A stretch of 64,000 bases of DNA from Microvirga sp052115485 (lineage in GTDB: Bacteria; Pseudomonadota; Alphaproteobacteria; Rhizobiales; Beijerinckiaceae): contig NZ_JBFRGU010000001.1 of the NCBI RefSeq assembly GCF_052115485.1, positions 62,001 through 126,000 on the forward strand, in the 5' to 3' direction. Under the pieces are notes generated by a model. The model was not told the DNA's origin, did not search any database, and was given only the letters and a program-made list of their open reading frames with translations. The position numbers and the translations under genes were made by a program. This document shows, piece by piece, positions 59,238 through 64,000 of the stretch; positions within the stretch are counted from its first letter, which is position 1, and each line of letters starts with the position of its first letter.

Positions 59238-60146
59238 ATGAGAGCCGAAATGCCGAAGCCTCCCTCCGATTCCGCCTCCGCCCTTGCCTCCCCGGACGCT
59301 CTCGATCTTCTGCGCAGGATCGCCAAAGCTCTGGAGCGCACGGCTCCTCCCGCCTTGGCGGCACCGGATTTCGCGGTCGCGGACGCCTTCGTCTGGCAGG
59401 CTCCCGCCCGCCGGCTGTCGGGTGTGCCGAAGGTCAATCGGGTCGAGATGAGCCTGTTGCGCGGGATCGATCGAGTTCGCGATACGCTCAGCGACAACAC
59501 GCGCCGCTTCGCCAACGGCCTGCCGGCCAACAACGCCCTTCTCTGGGGCGCACGCGGTATGGGCAAATCCTCGCTCGTCAAGGCCGTTCATGCTGAGATC
59601 AACGCCACCCGCCCCGTCGGGACATTGCCCTTGAAGCTGATCGAGATCCACCGCGAGGATATCGAGACCCTGCCGGAACTCATGGGGGTTTTGCGGTCGG
59701 ACTCGCATCGCTTCATCATCTTCTGCGACGATCTTTCCTTCGACGCGGACGACACCTCCTACAAGTCCCTCAAAGCCGTGCTCGAAGGCGGCATCGAGGG
59801 CCGGCCGGATAACGTGATCTTTTACGCCACGTCCAACCGCCGCCACCTGCTGCCGCGCGACATGATGGACAACGAGCGCTCGACAGCCATCAATCCCGGC
59901 GAGGCCATCGAGGAAAAGGTTTCGCTCTCCGACCGCTTCGGCCTCTGGCTCGGCTTCCACAAGTGCAGCCAGGACGAATATCTCGACATGGTCTACGCCT
60001 ATGTGGACCATCTCGGTCTCAAAGCCGACCGCGATGCGATCCGCGCCGAAGCGCTGGAATGGGCGACAACGCGCGGCGCGCGCTCGGGGCGTACGGCGTG
60101 GCAGTTCATTCAGGAACTGGCGGGGCGATTGGGGCAGGTGATTTAG
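59238..60146 (+). CDS. DUF815 AAA-type ATP-binding protein
   Basis: 302-aa ATPase of the DUF815 family: P-loop WGARGMGKSSLV, LIEIHREDIETLPELMGVLR, Walker B RFIIFCDDLSFDADD and sensor-like YATSNRRHLLPRDMM. No signal or membrane segment. Function in the cell is not established. ATG 59238 is preferred because the longer frame starts inside a family B repeat; ATG 59250 is also possible. Confidence 0.82.
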   Translation: MRAEMPKPPSDSASALASPDALDLLRRIAKALERTAPPALAAPDFAVADAFVWQAPARRLSGVPKVNRVEMSLLRGIDRVRDTLSDNTRRFANGLPANNALLWGARGMGKSSLVKAVHAEINATRPVGTLPLKLIEIHREDIETLPELMGVLRSDSHRFIIFCDDLSFDADDTSYKSLKAVLEGGIEGRPDNVIFYATSNRRHLLPRDMMDNERSTAINPGEAIEEKVSLSDRFGLWLGFHKCSQDEYLDMVYAYVDHLGLKADRDAIRAEALEWATTRGARSGRTAWQFIQELAGRLGQVI

Positions 60147-60160
60147 GGCGGCGCGACGTT

Positions 60161-60302
60161 CGTCATTCCGGGGCGTGCGGAGCACGAGCCCGGAACCCAT
60201 AACCTCCGCTCTCGTAGAATAAAATGCACCCGTTCGCGCGCATTCTTCTTGCAACGTCGCGGCTATGGGTTCCGGGCTCCGCTTCGCGGCCCCGGAATGA
60301 CG
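60161..60302. repeat. Intergenic palindromic repeat, family A, copy 2
   Basis: CGTCATTCCGGGGCGTGCGG...CCGGAACCCATAACC and GGCTATGGGTTCCGGGCTCC...CCCCGGAATGACG, about 56 nt apart. Same family as 3684-3816. Confidence 0.78.
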
Positions 60303-60321
60303 GAGTTCCGCCCCAACAAAC

Positions 60322-60361
60322 AAAAAGGGACGATGGCTGAGCTCCACCGTCCCTCTTTTTG
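60322..60361 (+). terminator. Bidirectional terminator between DUF815 and nlpD
   Basis: AAAAAGGGACGATGG-CTGAGCT-CCACCGTCCCTCTTTTT: 10-bp stem with one A-C mismatch, T5 on the plus side and A5 on the other, so it could serve both converging genes. Confidence 0.8.
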
Positions 60362-60415
60362 ATCAGTTTTCGGGTCTCGAAGCCTGATCTATTCGAATTT
60401 ACGAAATTCTTTTAC

Positions 60416-60460
60416 GCATGATCTTTTCGGAAAACCGGTTCCCACTTTTCCGGATCATGC
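60416..60460. repeat. Family B core, copy beside nlpD stop
   Basis: GCATGATC...GATCATGC with AAAACCGGTTCCCACTTTTCC. Only 3 nt separate its end from the nlpD TAA stop (60466-60464), in the same orientation as the copies at ssb and pcm. The distal hairpin of the full element is missing. Confidence 0.75.
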
Positions 60461-60463
60461 CCC

Positions 60464-61741
60464 TTAGCCACCCAGATGTGGAATCGGATCCACCGGGCTT
60501 GCGCCCTTGCGCAGTTCGAAATGGAGCTGGGGCGAGGTCACGTTGCCGGTCTGGCCGGAGGTGGCGATCACCTGACCGCGCTTCACCGCCTCGCCGCGCT
60601 TCACGCTGAGCGAACCGTTATGGGCGTAAGCCGACACGAAGCCGTTCTCGTGGCGGATGAGGACGAGGTTGCCGTAGCCCTTCACCTCGCTTCCCGCATA
60701 GGTCACGACGCCGGATTCTGCGGCCTTCACCGGGGTTCCCTCTGGGACCGCAATGTTGATGCCTTCATTGCCGCCATTGGTGCCGAAGCCCGCGATGACA
60801 CGGCCGCGCGCAGGCCACCGGAAGTCGCCGGAAGTGCTTGTCGTCTGCTCGGGTTCGGTCGCCGGGGCCTTAGCCTCGGGCTGCACAATCGCCGGAGCAG
60901 CAGGCTGGGTCTGAACGATCGGCTTTTGCGCGGCCGGTTCGACACGGGCAGCAACCTGCTGCGGTGCGGTCCTGGGAAGAGTCTCAACCGGCTTGGCAGC
61001 GCTCACGAGCGGCTCTGCCGAAGCGGAGGCCACCTGCACGGGAGCAGGCTGCATAGGAGCGGAAGCTGTCATTCCAGGGCGAACGCGCTGCTTACCGGCG
61101 TCAATCGGCTGGGGTCCTGCGGCTACCTTAGCGGCATTGCCGGGCTTGGACTGATCGACGAACTGGACCTTGGTTTGCGGCGCGGCCTGCGGTGTCTGAA
61201 TGGCGACCGGGCCGGCGGAAGCGACACGGGTCGGAGCGCCTCCGGCATTGTAGACCGGGATCACGACCTGCTGACCAGGGCGCACTTGCGCCGGACTGCT
61301 CAATCCGCTCGCCGCGAGAATCGCGTTTGCGGGAACGCCGTAGCGCTGGGAAATCATGTTGAGGTTGTCGTTGTTGCCAACCGTGATCCTGGTGCCGCCG
61401 TTGGCCGACCAACCGGCAGGCCCGCTCGCTGCGATCGGTGCGGGGGCAACCGAGGCTTGAGGCGCGGATAGGTTCATGGGCTGCGCACCTTGGACGGGCG
61501 GCAAAGCCTGCGACTGAATCTGAGCGGTCGGAACAGCCGAAACAGGAGCATTGTAGCTTTGCGTGGAAGCCGTGGATTGCGGCTCGGCCACTCGCTCACT
61601 CGATGCAAAGGGATTGGAGAACGGGTTTTCGGTCAGACGGATCGTATCCGAACTGCACGCTGCGGCAGCGCTTCCGATAAAACCAACCAGAACGACCCGC
61701 GACGCGGCCGTCCAAAGCCCAGACAACACAGGCTTACGCAT
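60464..61741 (-). CDS. NlpD-like LysM/M23 lipoprotein, probably non-catalytic
   Basis: 425-aa envelope protein: lipoprotein-type signal peptide ending GSAAAACSSD (Cys near residue 28; weak lipobox), a LysM domain (ITVGNNDNLNMISQRYGVPA), a long Pro/Ala/Gln-rich linker, and a C-terminal M23 (LytM) domain. Two of the usual zinc-ligand sites are altered (NEGIN where HxxxD is expected, PQLHFEL for HxH), as in amidase activators such as NlpD and EnvC. It probably activates cell-wall amidases at division. ATG 61741 follows GGGGA. Next to pcm and surE, as in many bacteria. Confidence 0.85.
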   Translation of the reverse strand: MRKPVLSGLWTAASRVVLVGFIGSAAAACSSDTIRLTENPFSNPFASSERVAEPQSTASTQSYNAPVSAVPTAQIQSQALPPVQGAQPMNLSAPQASVAPAPIAASGPAGWSANGGTRITVGNNDNLNMISQRYGVPANAILAASGLSSPAQVRPGQQVVIPVYNAGGAPTRVASAGPVAIQTPQAAPQTKVQFVDQSKPGNAAKVAAGPQPIDAGKQRVRPGMTASAPMQPAPVQVASASAEPLVSAAKPVETLPRTAPQQVAARVEPAAQKPIVQTQPAAPAIVQPEAKAPATEPEQTTSTSGDFRWPARGRVIAGFGTNGGNEGINIAVPEGTPVKAAESGVVTYAGSEVKGYGNLVLIRHENGFVSAYAHNGSLSVKRGEAVKRGQVIATSGQTGNVTSPQLHFELRKGASPVDPIPHLGG

Positions 61742-61850
61742 TACAATCCCCAACGCAACGCAACTCGACGGGGCCATTAAAAGTCCATTCAGGTTAAGCA
61801 AGCGTTGATGCGCCGACTATTTTCGTAACCTTATTGGAAAAATTTTCTCA

Positions 61851-61952
61851 GAGCTCGATCGTGCCCCTTTGAAACACGATCGGGCTCTTGATTCCTTATT
61901 GTCGCATGATCCGGGCGAGCAACCGATGTCCACATTTTCTGATCACGCTTTA
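61851..61952. repeat. Family B intergenic element, copy 3 (abuts pcm stop)
   Basis: Hairpin GAGCTCGATCGTG (61851-61863) with CACGATCGGGCTC (61875-61887; one G-T pair), loop containing CCCTTTGAA, then core GCATGATC...GATCACGC. On the minus strand it begins TAAAGCGTGATC and that TAA is the pcm stop. Confidence 0.8.
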
Positions 61953-62660
61953 GAGCGTCGCAGCGACACCTGTCACGAGCGGTGACAGGCGCAGGTTTGC
62001 ACCAAGCTCCTGCCGCAACTGGCCATCGTCGAGCCGATCGATCCGCACCAGACGCGGGAAACCTTCAATCGTCTGCGCGCCGACAAGACGTCCGCCCGGC
62101 CCAAGGAGGGAAGTCACGGTGCTCGGGATCGACAGCACCGCACCGTTCAACAGAATACGGTCGAAGCGCTCCCGCACCCGCTGCGCAAGGCCGTCACCGA
62201 TCTCGATCTTCACGCGCAAGGCCAGATCGACGATTTTGAGATGCTGGACCGCACTTTCGGCAAGCGTGTTGAACCGCTCGACCGAGTGCACCTCCGCGCC
62301 AAGTTGAGCCAAGAGAGCCGCCACGTAGCCGGTGCCCGTGCCGATTTCGAGCACCCGATGGCCTTCCTGGACGCCCAGAGCCATGAGCATCATAGCAACC
62401 GTGCCCGGAGAGGTCATGGTCTGGCCGCAGGGCAACGGAAGGGCGACATCGCTGCGCGAAAGATCGGCGAAACGGCGTGGCGCGAACACGTCGCGCGGAA
62501 TCAATTCCATCGCCCGCAGGATCGCCGTGTCGCGGATCCCTCGCGCGCGCAGAGACAAAATGAAGGACCCGACCTCGACGGCCTCTTCAGCCAGATGATC
62601 CTGTTCCTCCGAGAAGAAGGGCAGATCCATCTGGCCGGGAAGAGGACGCTCTCCTGTCAT
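61950..62660 (-). CDS. pcm: Protein-L-isoaspartate O-methyltransferase
   Basis: SAM-dependent enzyme that repairs isoaspartyl residues in aged proteins; 236 aa. SAM motif VLEIGTGTGYVAALLAQLG and the substrate segment LPLPCGQTMTSPGTVAMM. ATG 62660 follows GAGG by 11 nt. It begins 13 nt after surE; its stop is part of a family B repeat. Confidence 0.92.
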   Translation of the reverse strand: MTGERPLPGQMDLPFFSEEQDHLAEEAVEVGSFILSLRARGIRDTAILRAMELIPRDVFAPRRFADLSRSDVALPLPCGQTMTSPGTVAMMLMALGVQEGHRVLEIGTGTGYVAALLAQLGAEVHSVERFNTLAESAVQHLKIVDLALRVKIEIGDGLAQRVRERFDRILLNGAVLSIPSTVTSLLGPGGRLVGAQTIEGFPRLVRIDRLDDGQLRQELGANLRLSPLVTGVAATL

Positions 62661-62673
62661 TCGCAACAAGACC

Positions 62674-63435
62674 TCAAACGAGAGTCTGCGCGTAGCGCGT
62701 GAGCGTGGGCTCGTCCGTCATGTCGAGCCGCAAGGGCGTGACGGCGATCTTGCGGTGTGCGATGGCCCATAGATCGGTGCCGTTGCCCGGCGTGAAAGGT
62801 CCACGCTCGAAGGCGATCCAGTAGTAAGGATTGCCGCGCCCGTCCTCACGCTCGTCGAGACGCAGCAATTCCTGGCTGCGCTGGCCCTGATTGACGACAG
62901 CCGTACCTTCGACCTCCCCCGGTTCGCAATTGGGGAAGTTGACGTTGACGAGAATGCCCTTGTCGATACCCGCAGAAAGGATCTTGCGGACGATCTGTGG
63001 GCCGTGGTGCTCGGCGCATTGCCACTTGATGCTGTTGTGTCCACCGGGCCCCGAGGCTTGCGAGAGCGCAATGGAAGGAACGCCGAGAATGGTGCCCTCG
63101 ATGGCTCCCGCGACAGTGCCCGAATAGGTCACGTCCTCGGCGACGTTCTGGCCCCGATTGACACCGGACAGGATCAGGGCGGGCTTGTTCTCTCGCAAGA
63201 TGTTGCGGATGCCCATGATCACGCAATCGGTCGGCGTGCCCTTGACCGCGAAATGGCGCGGGGAAATTTCGCGCAGGCGCAACGGATCGTTGAGCGAGAG
63301 CGAATGCGCGACGCCGCTCTGGTCCGTCTCCGGCGCAATTACCCACACATCGTCCGAGAGAGCGCGGGCTATCGTCTCCAGGACTTTCAGTCCCGGAGCG
63401 TTGATGCCGTCGTCGTTCGTGCAGAGGATGCGCAT
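62674..63435 (-). CDS. surE: 5'/3'-nucleotidase SurE
   Basis: Nucleoside monophosphatase and exopolyphosphatase-type enzyme, 253 aa. N-terminal metal site RILCTNDDGINAPGLKVL, LSGVNRGQNVAEDVTYSGTV and SHSL-type SLSLNDPLRL. It follows serS by 3 nt and precedes pcm, a stationary-phase pair conserved widely. Confidence 0.95.
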   Translation of the reverse strand: MRILCTNDDGINAPGLKVLETIARALSDDVWVIAPETDQSGVAHSLSLNDPLRLREISPRHFAVKGTPTDCVIMGIRNILRENKPALILSGVNRGQNVAEDVTYSGTVAGAIEGTILGVPSIALSQASGPGGHNSIKWQCAEHHGPQIVRKILSAGIDKGILVNVNFPNCEPGEVEGTAVVNQGQRSQELLRLDEREDGRGNPYYWIAFERGPFTPGNGTDLWAIAHRKIAVTPLRLDMTDEPTLTRYAQTLV

Positions 63436-63438
63436 GTC

Positions 63439-64000
63439 CTATCCCTGTTTCTCGATGCGGGTGAGACCGCCGAGATAAGGCTGAAGCGCTGTCGGGACTG
63501 TGACGCTGCCATCCTCGTTCTGGTAGTTTTCCAGAACGGCGACGAGGGTACGGCCGACCGCAAGGCCCGAGCCGTTGAGGGTGTGGACGAAACGCGGGGC
63601 CTTGCCGTCACCGGTGCGATAGCGCGCATTCATGCGTCGCGCCTGGAAATCGGAGCAGACCGAGCAGCTCGAAATTTCGCGATACATGCCCTGCCCCGGC
63701 AGCCAGACCTCGATGTCGTAGGTCTTTGTAGAGGCGAAGCCCATGTCGCCCGTGCAGAGCGTCATGGTGCGGAACGGCAGGTCGAGCCTCTTCAGCACGT
63801 TCTCGGCGCAGGTGAGCATGCGCTCATGCTCGTCGGCAGAGGTTTCCGGCGTGGTGATCGAAACGAGCTCGCATTTCACGAACTGGTGCTGACGGATCAT
63901 GCCGCGCGTATCGCGCCCGGCCGAGCCCGCCTCGGCGCGGAACGACGGCGTCAGGGCCGTGAAGCGAAGCGGAAGCTCTTCCTCCGACAGGATCTGCTCG
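63439..64000 (-). CDS. serS: Seryl-tRNA synthetase, N-terminus beyond window
   Basis: C-terminal 187 codons of a class II synthetase charging tRNA-Ser. The frame runs to the window edge; class II motif 2 (TPSFRAEAGSAGRDTRGMIR) and motif 3 (NGSGLAVGRTLVAVLENYQ) are present, and it ends GLTRIEKQG. The N-terminal tRNA-binding coiled coil lies outside. Confidence 0.96.
   Translation of the reverse strand, partial: EQILSEEELPLRFTALTPSFRAEAGSAGRDTRGMIRQHQFVKCELVSITTPETSADEHERMLTCAENVLKRLDLPFRTMTLCTGDMGFASTKTYDIEVWLPGQGMYREISSCSVCSDFQARRMNARYRTGDGKAPRFVHTLNGSGLAVGRTLVAVLENYQNEDGSVTVPTALQPYLGGLTRIEKQG

Larger units (their letters stand above)
60147..60463. other. 317-bp convergent intergenic region with stacked repeats
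   Basis: Between DUF815 and nlpD. Contains a family A palindrome, a terminator and a family B core in a row; no gene is supported. Confidence 0.6.

Noticed and set aside
34764..61952. Insertion sequences at the palindromic repeats
   Set aside because: No transposase or target duplication is visible; they are short non-coding repeats.

Overview
The window is a chromosomal segment of a high-GC alphaproteobacterium, most likely of the order Hyphomicrobiales (Rhizobiales). The gene content and order fit that group: serS-surE-pcm-nlpD followed by yajC-secD-secF, a backbone of uvrA, ssb, marC, gyrA, coaD, two cyclophilins, queA and tgt, an Aap-type amino-acid importer, a DUF1127 protein, and abundant intergenic palindromes of the kind common in rhizobia and Methylobacteriaceae. 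A Microvirga-like genome is possible but is not shown by the sequence alone.

Layout. 1-2252: amino-acid ABC importer (aapQ cut by the window edge, aapJ). 2476-6679: metC and a three-gene envelope glycosylation operon (ArnT-like transferase, GT2 lipid-phosphate glycosyltransferase, LpxB N-terminal-like protein). 6830-9571: two divergent diguanylate cyclases. 9688-14399: a secreted phytase/esterase-like protein, TerC, a Tudor-like small protein, tRNA-Lys and an SGNH-like protein. 14380-20520: tgt, a third diguanylate cyclase, queA, ppiB, a secreted protein, ppiA and coaD. 20630-24330: a 40-residue secreted peptide, an RTX-like protein, a GMC oxidoreductase and a secreted protein. 24361-35398: gyrA, LemA plus M48 protease, M20 hydrolase, PP2C-like phosphatase, MarC, M20 peptidase, a second RTX protein and ssb. 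35606-39526: a giant type I-secreted-like protein with about 19 degenerate tandem repeats. 39904-46964: DUF1254, a small secreted protein, uvrA and a LysR-controlled oxidoreductase pair. 47141-53047: mostly accessory genes (a protein of apparent tandem winged helices, a small ribbon-helix-helix protein, PPK2, a Cys-rich copper-storage-like protein, DUF1127, SDR). 53146-64000: trmFO, two homologues of complex I assembly factors, secF, secD, yajC, a DUF815 ATPase, NlpD-like, pcm, surE and serS (cut).

How it fits together. The housekeeping backbone looks conserved, and accessory genes sit between its members. Three of these encode calcium-binding/RTX-type proteins with similar C-terminal endings (20963-21769, 33191-34645, 35606-39526); no type I secretion ABC or membrane-fusion gene is in the window. 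Four families of palindromic intergenic repeats punctuate the segment. One of them (the B element) has a hairpin whose stem changes by compensatory substitutions around a nearly constant loop, and it abuts the stop codons of ssb, pcm and nlpD. The most unusual single gene is the giant repeat protein, whose repeats grade from near-identical 168-bp units at the C-terminal end to strongly diverged units at the N-terminal end.
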